Positions 7,399 to 13,175 of a stretch of 13,531 nucleotides of DNA are shown one piece after another (position 1 is the stretch's first letter; each line of letters begins with the position of its first letter). Both the position numbers and the translations under genes were made by a program. A model generated the notes under the pieces. The model was not told the origin of the DNA, ran no database searches, and was given only the letters and a program-made list of their open reading frames with translations. Source of the DNA: JBDLSY01 sp041170585 (GTDB lineage Bacteria > Pseudomonadota > Gammaproteobacteria > Burkholderiales > Burkholderiaceae_C); assembly GCA_041170585.1 (NCBI GenBank), contig JBEDNN010000027.1:1-13531 (forward strand), written 5' to 3'.

Positions 7399-7807
7399 GA
7401 TTATTTTTTACTGCTGATAAAAAATCATCGTAGTTACGATAATAATCTGATTCATCATAACGATCTGATGCCATAACCAAACATACACTACCTGGGTCAA
7501 AATTTATTTCAGCAGCCCAAATCATAGGGGGGATATGTAAGCCTTGCCAAGGTCTATTTAAATGAATAGTTTCTTTCTCAAAACCATCATCAATACTTAC
7601 ATCAAAACTGCCTGATAAACAAATCAAAAACTGATGTAGTGCTTTGTGTGCATGTGCACCACGGTCTGCACCAGTAGGAACATCATATAAATAAAAAACG
7701 CGTTTAATATCAAAGGGAATTTGAACACCGCTTTCAATGACTGATAAGTTACCGCGTGGGTCAGTTATTTTTGGTAGATCAATTAGCTTACAGTTCTTAA
7801 TGGTCAT
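7388..7807 (-). CDS. fdtA: dTDP-4-oxo-6-deoxyglucose 3,4-ketoisomerase (FdtA/QdtA/WxcM family)
   Basis: A 139-aa cupin that shifts the keto group of dTDP-4-oxo-6-deoxy-D-glucose from C4 to C3, giving the substrate of the FdtB aminotransferase. The single beta-barrel domain spans almost the whole protein. The signature is DRGAHAHK (48-55) with His52 and His54 as the catalytic pair, followed by QFLICLSGSFDV (59-70) and GLHIPPMIWAA (89-99). The C-terminus has the usual SDRYDESDY tail (115-122). Length is normal for the family. Whether the product leads to Fuc3N (FdtA) or Qui3N (QdtA) cannot be decided by eye. It overlaps the upstream GNAT gene by ATGA (7804-7807). Confidence 0.93.
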   Translation of the reverse strand: MTIKNCKLIDLPKITDPRGNLSVIESGVQIPFDIKRVFYLYDVPTGADRGAHAHKALHQFLICLSGSFDVSIDDGFEKETIHLNRPWQGLHIPPMIWAAEINFDPGSVCLVMASDRYDESDYYRNYDDFLSAVKNNQGE

Positions 7808-8379
7808 AATTTAACCTTAAATATATTATTGGGTAAATATTTTATATATTTATTTTTTGCATTTAAAATTGATTCTTTATCAATAGTATAAATATAATCT
7901 ACTTCAGTTTCACTTATTTTAATTGCACCAAACCGCTCATGAAATTTCCACACACTTTCATTTTGTTTCCGAACATCAAAGTGTGCTTTAGTGAATCCTA
8001 AACAATCTATTGCGTAGGTATATACCATTAAAGCTGATTCAATTGCTGTAGATGATGGTGCATTATCTTTAACAATCCAACTTCCCCAACAAAAACTATC
8101 ACCTTTTGGATCATATAATCGTACAGTTCCTAAGGGCTCACCTGTTAAGCTCTCTATGATGAAATAGGCTTGATTACTCTGATTAGCATAAGATTGAAGC
8201 CATTGCTTTTGCTTTTGTATATCAGCATCAGTTGTACTCAAAAACTTAGATTTTTGCTCATTAGTTCTTAAACTTAAAATAAACGTAGCATCTTCAATAG
8301 TTGCATCACGCATTACTAAATTTTTTCCTTCTAAACGAATTGCTTTTTTTATTGTAGGTGTTAATAACAATTGATTCAT
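7804..8379 (-). CDS. GNAT family acetyltransferase, probable sugar N-acyltransferase
   Basis: A 191-aa protein of the RimJ/RimL-like GNAT type (PF13302-like). The acetyl-CoA fold is suggested by NLVMRDATIEDATFILSLR (20-38), AYFIIESLTGEPLGTVRLYD (71-90), and the C-terminal KFHERFGAIKISE. Its position between rmlC and fdtA, with an ATGA overlap to fdtA, suggests it acylates the 3-amino group of the dTDP-amino sugar made by FdtA/FdtB. The well-studied FdtC and QdtC enzymes are left-handed beta-helix transferases, so a GNAT in this place is an alternative solution, like WecD in the Fuc4NAc pathway. The substrate is inferred from context only. Confidence 0.82.
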   Translation of the reverse strand: MNQLLLTPTIKKAIRLEGKNLVMRDATIEDATFILSLRTNEQKSKFLSTTDADIQKQKQWLQSYANQSNQAYFIIESLTGEPLGTVRLYDPKGDSFCWGSWIVKDNAPSSTAIESALMVYTYAIDCLGFTKAHFDVRKQNESVWKFHERFGAIKISETEVDYIYTIDKESILNAKNKYIKYLPNNIFKVKL

Positions 8380-8400
8380 TTTATTTTTTGTAATTTCAGT

Positions 8401-8979
8401 TTATAAAAATAAGTTATTTTTTACTAATTGTTTTAATAACCAATTATTAGCATCTTTTTCACTCACAATCACATCGCCTTCTATTTTAGGCCAAGCAATA
8501 TTAATATCAGGATCATTCCAAACAATTGCACCTTCACTGTCTTTATTATAGAGTGCGGTAGTTTTATATAAAAACTGCGCTGATTCACTCAAGGTAATAA
8601 AACCATGTGCAAACCCCGGTGGTATCCATAGCTGCTTACTATTTGTAGCCGATAACTCAATTCCAAACCATCGTCCAAAAGTAATACTGTCTTTACGAAT
8701 ATCTACCGCTACGTCCCACACTGCACCTTGTACTACACGCACTAATTTACCTTGTGCAAACGGTGGTAATTGATAATGCAAGCCACGTAACACACCTTGA
8801 TGGCTAAAACTATGGTTATCTTGCACAAACTCATACGGTGTATTTGTTGCTGGGTTATTACCTATAGCATTATTAAAAACCTGCTGATTAAAACTTTCAC
8901 TGAACCAACCACGGGCATCATGAAAAACCTTTGGCTCTAAGAGTAATAAGCCATTGATTGGCGTGGTAATTATATTCAT
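8401..8979 (-). CDS. rmlC: dTDP-4-dehydrorhamnose 3,5-epimerase
   Basis: A 192-aa cupin epimerase, full length, that converts dTDP-4-oxo-6-deoxy-glucose to dTDP-4-oxo-rhamnose. Hallmarks are HDARGWFSESF (20-30), DNHSFSHQGVLRGLHYQ (54-70) with the catalytic His68, KLVRVVQGAVWDVAVDIR (78-95), WIPPGFAHGF (118-127), Tyr144 and the WNDPDINIAWP segment (154-164). It is the first gene of the operon, 21 bp before the GNAT gene, with 204 bp upstream free of genes. rmlA, rmlB and rmlD are not in the window and must be elsewhere if rhamnose is made. A 31-bp remnant of another rmlC copy lies at 9813-9843. Confidence 0.95.
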   Translation of the reverse strand: MNIITTPINGLLLLEPKVFHDARGWFSESFNQQVFNNAIGNNPATNTPYEFVQDNHSFSHQGVLRGLHYQLPPFAQGKLVRVVQGAVWDVAVDIRKDSITFGRWFGIELSATNSKQLWIPPGFAHGFITLSESAQFLYKTTALYNKDSEGAIVWNDPDINIAWPKIEGDVIVSEKDANNWLLKQLVKNNLFL

Positions 8980-9019
8980 ATAAAACTAATTCAATTATTA
9001 TTTATTCATTAAATATAAC

Positions 9020-9046
9020 ATTTTAGCCGTGTTTTTACTGTGTAAA
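9020..9046 (-). promoter_or_regulatory. Candidate sigma-70 promoter for the polysaccharide operon
   Basis: On the minus strand TTTACA (9046-9041) and TAAAAT (9025-9020) resemble -35 and -10 boxes with a rather short 15-bp spacer, about 40 bp before the rmlC ATG. The surrounding DNA is so AT-rich that this could be chance; the position in the only sizeable gap before the operon favours a promoter here. Confidence 0.25.
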
Positions 9047-9183
9047 TATTAAAAGTGTAAATTTTTTAGAAAAATTACTCCTAAAATTTTATTTAAAAAA
9101 CACCCAAGCAGTAAACTCATCTATTTTCAACAGTTCTGTTTCAACAACTCTGCTGTTTCAATATTTGCGGAATTAAAACCCAA

Positions 9184-9732
9184 TCAAAACACCGCCCACA
9201 TACTGTCGGCATCTACGCTGAACGAATCCCCACTGCGTTTTAACACAAAAAATCCTTTGTCATGGGCTACTTGAACCACATCATCAGGCACACTAAAACC
9301 CGCAATGCCACCGTATAATTGCATGTGTTGATATTCGGGGAAATGCTGTTTAAAACTACGCAATTGCTTATCTACTTGGTCTAAAACGTTGAGATGAACT
9401 TTATATTTTACTTCAACTAAAGCCACGGCTGTGCCGTTAATCAGCACTAAATCGTATTCTTGTTGGCTACCTGGTGAACCACCTTTTATACGTTCATAGA
9501 TGATATCAAACTGGAAACGCCCTATTTGCTTACTGTCGTTCAAAGAATTATAAAAATACTCTTCTGCCGATGAACCCATATTGTCGGCGATGCCACCATA
9601 CATTTTGGCTAGACGGTCTAATTTTGCATCGGTTTTGGCCATTTGTGCATCGGTTTTGGCCATTTGTGCATCGGTTTTGGCTTGTGAAATCAACAAATCA
9701 GCCACTAAAGCTTTTAATTCTTGGTCAGTCAT
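9184..9732 (-). CDS. Coiled-coil protein with PD-(D/E)XK nuclease-like C-terminal domain
   Basis: A 182-aa protein. It starts MTDQELKALVADLL, then has a coiled coil with three copies of the heptad AKTDAQM/AKTDAKL (residues 18-38), then AEEYFYNSLND (56-66), shared with the protein at 1-369. The C-terminal part carries the pattern EYDLVLI (Asp94) followed by VALVEVKYK (Glu107, Lys109), the usual D-(E)xK spacing of a PD-(D/E)XK nuclease fold; these genes are sometimes annotated DUF3782-like. Activity and role are unknown. It lies upstream of the rmlC promoter region and is followed, on its upstream side, by accessory genes, so it marks the right border of the polysaccharide locus. Confidence 0.85.
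   Translation of the reverse strand: MTDQELKALVADLLISQAKTDAQMAKTDAQMAKTDAKLDRLAKMYGGIADNMGSSAEEYFYNSLNDSKQIGRFQFDIIYERIKGGSPGSQQEYDLVLINGTAVALVEVKYKVHLNVLDQVDKQLRSFKQHFPEYQHMQLYGGIAGFSVPDDVVQVAHDKGFFVLKRSGDSFSVDADSMWAVF
9625..9680 (-). repeat. 21-bp tandem array in the coiled coil (about 2.7 units)
   Basis: Units start at 9625, 9646 and 9667; the first two are identical and the third diverges after about 14 bases. Each unit encodes one AKTDAQM-type heptad. It is too short, too tightly packed and in coding frame, so it is not a CRISPR array. Confidence 0.85.
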
Positions 9733-9812
9733 GATATTTTTTAATTATTTAGTATTTATTTTTAATCTTCAAACAATGCATTTGCATTGCTCCCAAATCA
9801 AATTATTATGGA

Positions 9813-9843
9813 ACACCTTGGTGGCTAAAACTGTGATTATCTT
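9813..9843 (-). pseudogene. 31-bp remnant of an rmlC gene
   Basis: This stretch matches rmlC positions 8792-8822 at 28 of 31 bases. Read on the minus strand it encodes DNHSFSHQGV, the same ten residues as RmlC 54-63, and all three mismatches are at third codon positions. Similarity ends on both sides, and a stop follows two codons later. It looks like a scar of a second, diverged rmlC gene. It begins right after the stop of the 61-aa ORF. Confidence 0.6.
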
Positions 9844-10027
9844 ATATTTGCTTTATTGCAGCGGTATAAGTATTTTCCATATTATATTTCTCCATTAAAT
9901 AAGCCCCTTTTGCGTCTCTGTATGCTTCGCTTTTATAATAGCTTTCATCGTATTGAGACAGACCTATAGACAGCAATTCACGCCAATTTTGTTTTACATA
10001 TTCATCAGAAAGTTCTGTTTTTATCAT
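9842..10027 (-). CDS. Small hypothetical protein, 61 aa (paralogue of 12639-12812)
   Basis: Not a family I recognise. The protein is soluble and charged, beginning MIKTELSDEYVKQNW and containing YLMEKYN near the C-terminus (about residues 43-49). A second copy at 12639-12812 shares MIKT-LSDEY-KQNW, YL-EKY and a TYT--IK end, although the middle is quite different; conservation of both ends supports a real coding family. Both copies are preceded by the same ~100-bp intergenic repeat and then by a Uma2 gene or fragment, so the small gene travels with that cassette. Confidence 0.55.
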   Translation of the reverse strand: MIKTELSDEYVKQNWRELLSIGLSQYDESYYKSEAYRDAKGAYLMEKYNMENTYTAAIKQI

Positions 10028-10127
10028 GATTTTTGTTGGTGATTTATGATTGGTTTTAAAAGTGTTTTATGATTAAATAATGTTTAGAATCAGGATTTTT
10101 AAGATTAAAGGATAAGCAGAATTTGAA
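10028..10127. repeat. Interspersed intergenic repeat, copy A
   Basis: About 100 bp directly before the 61-aa ORF, matching 12813-12914 at roughly 80-85 % by eye. It contains the shared core TGTTTAGAATCA followed by AAGATTAAAGGATAA. The DNA beyond it (10128-10197) carries further short imperfect repeats of the AATCTTGAAAATC type up to the Uma2 stop. Such AT-rich repeats near Uma2 genes probably spread with the cassette or act in recombination. Confidence 0.65.
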
Positions 10128-10197
10128 AAAATTAAAATCTTGAAAATCTTTAAATTCTGGAAATCTTGATTCGGACTTTGGTTTTAAGGCTTAAAAA

Positions 10198-10761
10198 TTA
10201 ATACTCAAACACCGCTTCCAGCTGCCCTATCCAATCCACACTGTTTAAGTGAATAATCGGGTTTTCTGGTGTGCTGGGGTGTAACTCCCAAATTCCTGTT
10301 GCATTTTTACGAAACACTTCAGCAGTTTTAGCGTCGGGATCTAAGATTAAATATTCTTGCAAACTGTCTATTGTGCGATAAGCCGCAAATTTTAAACCTC
10401 GGTCAAAACTAGCGGTACTGTTTGACAACACTTCTACAATGATTTTAGGGCTGTTTAACTCAACTAGCTTAGGGTCTTGAATGTCCAAGGGCGAACAACT
10501 GACAACTACATCAGGATAAAAATAATTGTGGGCCACTTTAACCCGCATATCCGACATAAACACTCGGCACGGCGTACCTTTTAAATGCTGTCTTAATTCA
10601 CTGTATAAAGCACCTGCTGTTGCATTGTGTGCAGCAGTGCCACCTGCCATAGCAAATATTTCACCGTCATACAATTGATGGCGGTCAATCTGTTGCAATT
10701 CCCATTCAAGAAATTCTTCAGTAGTCATCACGTGGTTTGTTTGTGGCAATCCCATAATCAT
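10198..10761 (-). CDS. Uma2 family endonuclease (DUF820), copy A
   Basis: A 187-aa PD-(D/E)XK-type protein of PF05685. Visible are YDGEIFAMAGG (31-41), MSDMRVKV (69-76), YPDVVVSCSP (82-91) with Asp84, IIVEVLSNST (107-116) with Glu110, Lys124 in DRGLKFAAY, and EYLILD (136-141). The catalytic set is complete, so it may be active; the biological role of Uma2 proteins is unknown. Start ATG 10761 overlaps the DUF2442 stop (ATGA, 10758-10761); a second ATG two codons on gives MGLPQ, matching the starts of the other copies. It is a close paralogue of 11800-12357 and of the fragment at 12910-13152. Confidence 0.92.
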   Translation of the reverse strand: MIMGLPQTNHVMTTEEFLEWELQQIDRHQLYDGEIFAMAGGTAAHNATAGALYSELRQHLKGTPCRVFMSDMRVKVAHNYFYPDVVVSCSPLDIQDPKLVELNSPKIIVEVLSNSTASFDRGLKFAAYRTIDSLQEYLILDPDAKTAEVFRKNATGIWELHPSTPENPIIHLNSVDWIGQLEAVFEY

Positions 10762-11027
10762 TTCTCAAAACTGGTTGTGTGTTTACAATTTATTAAATAT
10801 TGATACGCATATTCAGGGCATATATCGGCACCGTTAGGCCAAGCAATTGTTCCTAAATCTTTATTTACATAGACTTGATTAAAAAACTCAATATTTAACA
10901 GTGGTTCAAAAACACCTGTATAGCTACAAATAAAGCTATCACAGTCTATCTGCCCGTAATATCCGTCAGAAAAAGTAATATTTAATACCCTATTCTTAAT
11001 AATTTTAACGTCAATAATATCAGGCAT
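10758..11027 (-). CDS. DUF2442 domain protein, copy A
   Basis: An 89-aa protein matching the DUF2442 pattern: LNITFSDGYYGQIDC (15-29), GVFEPLLNIEFFNQV (38-52), and the characteristic GTIAWPNGADICPEYAY (59-75). The family is widespread, often found beside DUF4160 and regarded as part of toxin-antitoxin-like pairs. Here it is translationally coupled to the Uma2 gene by a 4-bp overlap. The other DUF2442 gene in the window (11203-11448) also ends in a Uma2 C-terminal remnant, so the pairing is not a one-off. Confidence 0.88.
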   Translation of the reverse strand: MPDIIDVKIIKNRVLNITFSDGYYGQIDCDSFICSYTGVFEPLLNIEFFNQVYVNKDLGTIAWPNGADICPEYAYQYLINCKHTTSFEK

Positions 11028-11128
11028 AATTTTTTAATCAAACAAAATATGGTAATGTTAAATTTTAACTTTTATAATATTTATACTGGTGCAGTAGCCT
11101 GTTAATTTTGCTGGTTACTTCTTAATTA

Positions 11129-11206
11129 TTAAACTTCTTGTATCAGTGCTATTTGAACATTACCAAATATTGCTTCTAGCTGCCCTGTCCAAGCCACACT
11201 GTTTAA
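11129..11206 (-). pseudogene. C-terminal remnant of a Uma2 gene
   Basis: Read on the minus strand from 11206, this encodes LNSVAWTGQLEAIFG and then 10 unrelated codons to TAA at 11131-11129. The first 15 residues match the last residues of the Uma2 copies (LNSV-W-GQLEA-FEY). Its start overlaps the stop of the DUF2442 gene at 11203-11205. Everything of Uma2 before this point is gone, leaving a deletion scar behind a DUF2442 gene. Confidence 0.75.
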
Positions 11207-11448
11207 GTACCATTCACAATAGCAACCGACTTATCAAACAATGTTTCTGGTGATAAGTCTAAACGATTAGGCCAACATACAGTCCCGTCCTGTATAAAAA
11301 CACGCATAAAAAAATTAAGGTCTTTTAAAGCCGTAAACACACCACGGTTTAAATAAGGTGTGCAATCAAATAACTTATGATCACCTGTATTAAACCATAA
11401 CTCTAAATGATAATTGTTTAGGGCAATAACTTTGACAACGTGTTCCAT
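11203..11448 (-). CDS. DUF2442 domain protein, copy B
   Basis: An 81-aa protein with LELWFNTGDHKLFDC (15-29), GVFTALKDLNFFMRVFIQDG (36-55), and TVCWPNRLDLSPETLFD (56-72), the DUF2442 pattern. It follows the DUF4160 gene by 6 bp in the usual DUF4160-DUF2442 order. The last codons have been joined to the Uma2 remnant at 11129-11206, so the native C-terminus may have changed. DUF4160/DUF2442 pairs are commonly listed as putative toxin-antitoxin-like modules; activity is not shown by the sequence. Confidence 0.88.
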   Translation of the reverse strand: MEHVVKVIALNNYHLELWFNTGDHKLFDCTPYLNRGVFTALKDLNFFMRVFIQDGTVCWPNRLDLSPETLFDKSVAIVNGT

Positions 11449-11454
11449 AAGTCA

Positions 11455-11724
11455 TTACCTTAAAGGATCAATAGCGTATGGTGGCTGACCATCAATAGTT
11501 AAATCCCAATCAGCAAGTAATTCTTCTTTATGAATTTCCATCCACGCTTGAACAAGCCTTATTTTTGATTTTGGCAATAATCCTGCAATAAGTTCACCAT
11601 CAGATATAGCAAATACCGCATCTTGTCCTTGATATTTAGCATGAATATGTGGAATATGATGGCGATCATTGTCAAAATAATACATATAAATAACAATGCC
11701 ATAAAACATACTAATACTTGGCAT
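11455..11724 (-). CDS. DUF4160 domain protein
   Basis: An 89-aa protein with the full DUF4160 signature: MPSISMFYGIVIYMYYFD (1-18), HHIPHIHAKYQGQDAVFAI (22-40, with the conserved His-Pro-His-x-His-like cluster), GELIAGLLPKSKIRLVQAW (43-61) and EELLADWDL (67-75). It is first in a two-gene unit with DUF2442 copy B, 6 bp apart. A good ribosome site (AAGGA) sits about six bases before the ATG at 11724. Family function is not established. Confidence 0.9.
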   Translation of the reverse strand: MPSISMFYGIVIYMYYFDNDRHHIPHIHAKYQGQDAVFAISDGELIAGLLPKSKIRLVQAWMEIHKEELLADWDLTIDGQPPYAIDPLR

Positions 11725-11784
11725 AAAATCCTTATTTAAACGTTTAAAAATATTTAACTAAAAAATGTTTTTTAATATTCTTTT

Positions 11785-11812
11785 ATTAATACTCAAATAT
11801 TAATACTCAAAT
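11785..11812 (-). repeat. 14-bp exact tandem duplication at the 3' end of Uma2 copy B
   Basis: Units 11785-11798 and 11799-11812 are identical and span the last codons and stop codon of the Uma2 gene. The second unit leaves the reading frame intact, so only the non-coding tail was extended. Confidence 0.75.
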
Positions 11813-12357
11813 ATTGCTTCTAGCTGCCCTGTCCAATTTACGCTATTTAATTGAATAATCGGGTTTTCTGGTGTACTGGGGTGTAACTCCCAAATCCCCG
11901 CTGCGTTTTTACGAAATACTTCAGCGGTTTTAGCATCGGCATCTAAGATTAAATATTCTTGCAAACTGTCTATCGTGCGATAAGCCGCAAACTTTAAACC
12001 ACGGTCAAAACTAGCGGTACTTGTTGATAATACTTCTACAATGATTTTAGGGTTGCTTAACTCAACTAGCTTAGGGTCTTGAGTATCCAACGGTGAACAA
12101 CTCACGACTACATCGGGATAAAAATAATTGTGGGCTACTTTAACCCGCATATCCGACATAAACACTCGGCATGGCGTACCTTTTAAATGTTGCTTTAAGC
12201 CAAATACTATATTAATCGCAACCGTATTGTGTGCTGCCGTTCCACCTGCCATCGCGAATACTTCGCCGTCATACAATTGATGGCGGTCAAGTTGTTGCAA
12301 CTCCCATTCAAGAAATTCTTCAGCAGTCATCACATGGTTTATTTGTGGCAATCCCAT
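11800..12357 (-). CDS. Uma2 family endonuclease (DUF820), copy B
   Basis: A 185-aa paralogue of 10198-10761, nearly identical over most of its length and keeping all the putative catalytic residues: YPDVVVS, IIVEVLS and DRGLKF. A short patch (about residues 44-56, reading NTVAINIVFGLKQ) differs strongly from copy A and from the fragment at 12910-13152 (both NATAGALYSELRQ), although the flanks agree; this looks like gene conversion from another paralogue. The start is ATG 12357 with GGAAA 8 bp upstream, and the same upstream sequence occurs before the copy at 13152. A 14-bp tandem duplication overlaps its stop. Confidence 0.92.
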   Translation of the reverse strand: MGLPQINHVMTAEEFLEWELQQLDRHQLYDGEVFAMAGGTAAHNTVAINIVFGLKQHLKGTPCRVFMSDMRVKVAHNYFYPDVVVSCSPLDTQDPKLVELSNPKIIVEVLSTSTASFDRGLKFAAYRTIDSLQEYLILDADAKTAEVFRKNAAGIWELHPSTPENPIIQLNSVNWTGQLEAIFEY

Positions 12358-12407
12358 AATGATGTTTCCTTGAGTAGATTATGATTTTTAAATTATTTAT
12401 ACCAGCA

Positions 12408-12621
12408 CTACTTTAATATTAATGAATTTAGCTCTGTTGCTAAACAGTCGGAAGTAATATTAAATTGTTTACGGAAGGCTGCCCTAGAATCTGCACTACG
12501 TTCAGGACTCATGGTTTCACGTTGTTGCTTTTCAAAATATCGCTCCATAATCACAATATTTCTAAGCTGTTTATAATTAAAAATTAGAGGATAGTTGTGC
12601 AGACAATTCAGTATTAATCAT
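12408..12621 (-). pseudogene. Frameshifted copy of the antitoxin-like gene at 7098-7385
   Basis: Conceptual translation, after removing one extra T in the run near 12580, gives a protein with NIVIMERYFEKQQRETMSPE then RSADSRAAFRKQFNIT, versus GIVIMDRYFEKRQRETMNPE and RSADSRAAFRKKFNID in the intact gene. Before the frameshift the similarity (TELSAQ vs VELSVQ) is in the other frame, which ends at TAA. The N-terminal 25-30 residues of the intact protein have no counterpart, and there is no PIN gene behind it. The short product from ATG 12548-12546 could still be made. Confidence 0.8.
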
Positions 12622-12638
12622 ACGAATATACTCATTTG

Positions 12639-12812
12639 TTATTTGATGTCGTTAGTATATGTATGTGTGTGTATATATTTTTCATATAAATAATCACCGT
12701 ATTCATTTTCTAAAACTTCATCGTCATTTTGATTGGGTGTATTAGATGAGGTCATTATAAAATTATGCCAATTTTGTTTTATATATTCATCAGAAAGGTC
12801 TGTTTTTATCAT
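12639..12812 (-). CDS. Small hypothetical protein, 57 aa (paralogue of 9842-10027)
   Basis: ATG 12812-12810 to TAA 12641-12639. It begins MIKTDLSDEYIKQNW, nearly as in the 61-aa protein at 9842-10027, then a different Asn/Asp/Glu-rich middle and YLYEKY followed by THTYTNDIK. The shared ends in both copies and the shared upstream repeat argue that this is a genuine gene family. It lies just before the frameshifted antitoxin copy. Function unknown. Confidence 0.5.
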   Translation of the reverse strand: MIKTDLSDEYIKQNWHNFIMTSSNTPNQNDDEVLENEYGDYLYEKYIHTHTYTNDIK

Positions 12813-12914
12813 GATTTTTATTGGTGATGTGTGATTAATTTTAAAAGCATATTATTATATAAATAATGTTTAGAATCAAGATTGTTAAGATTAAAGGATA
12901 AATAGAATATTAAA
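12813..12914. repeat. Interspersed intergenic repeat, copy B
   Basis: Matches 10028-10127 by eye at roughly 80-85 %, with the same TGTTTAGAATCA and AAGATTAAAGGATAA cores. It lies between the small ORF at 12639-12812 and the broken Uma2 gene, in the same order as copy A. The match stops close to the Uma2 truncation point, so the repeat marks the deletion boundary. Confidence 0.65.
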
Positions 12915-13152
12915 GATAAATAAGATTAGCGACTTTAACCCGTATATCCGACATAAACACTCGGCACGGTGTACCTTTTAAATGCTGTCTTAATTCACTA
13001 TATAAAGCACCTGCTGTTGCATTGTGTGCAGCTGTTCCGCCCGCCATCGCGAATACTTCACCGTCATACAATTGATGGCGGTCAAGTTGTTGTAACTCCC
13101 ATTCAAGAAATTCTTCAGCAGTCATCACGTGGTTTATTTGTGGCAATCCCAT
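12910..13152 (-). pseudogene. Uma2 gene fragment (copy C), 5' part only
   Basis: 80 codons from ATG 13152 give MGLPQINHVMTAEEF and continue as the Uma2 copies up to MSDIRVKVA, after which five unrelated residues (NLIYL) lead to a stop. The missing part contains the PD...E...K catalytic core, so it cannot be a nuclease. The break lies at the edge of the intergenic repeat at 12813-12914. The N-terminus is nearest copy B (INHVMTAEEF, LDRHQLYDGEVF), whereas the 44-56 patch agrees with copy A, indicating recombination among copies. Confidence 0.85.
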
Positions 13153-13175
13153 AATGATGTTTCCTTGTAACTATT

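Noticed and set aside
9120..9170. Possible terminator or operator hairpin in the spacer upstream of rmlC
   Set aside because: The imperfect repeats AACAGTTCTGTT and CTCTGCTGTTTC give only a short stem with almost no loop and no following T run on the expected strand.
9625..9680. Tandem repeat as a possible CRISPR array
   Set aside because: Units are contiguous with no spacers, are in coding frame and encode a coiled-coil heptad.
9581..9898. Plus-strand frame of 105 codons
   Set aside because: Its repeated segment is only the reverse reading of the 21-bp heptad repeat, and the rest runs through the spacer and small ORF without any family resemblance.
9842..13152. An insertion sequence or transposon
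   Set aside because: Duplicated genes and repeats suggest movement, but I see no transposase or terminal inverted repeats in the window.
12969..13154. Plus-strand frame opposite the Uma2 fragment
   Set aside because: The minus strand clearly encodes the Uma2 N-terminus; the plus frame is its shadow.
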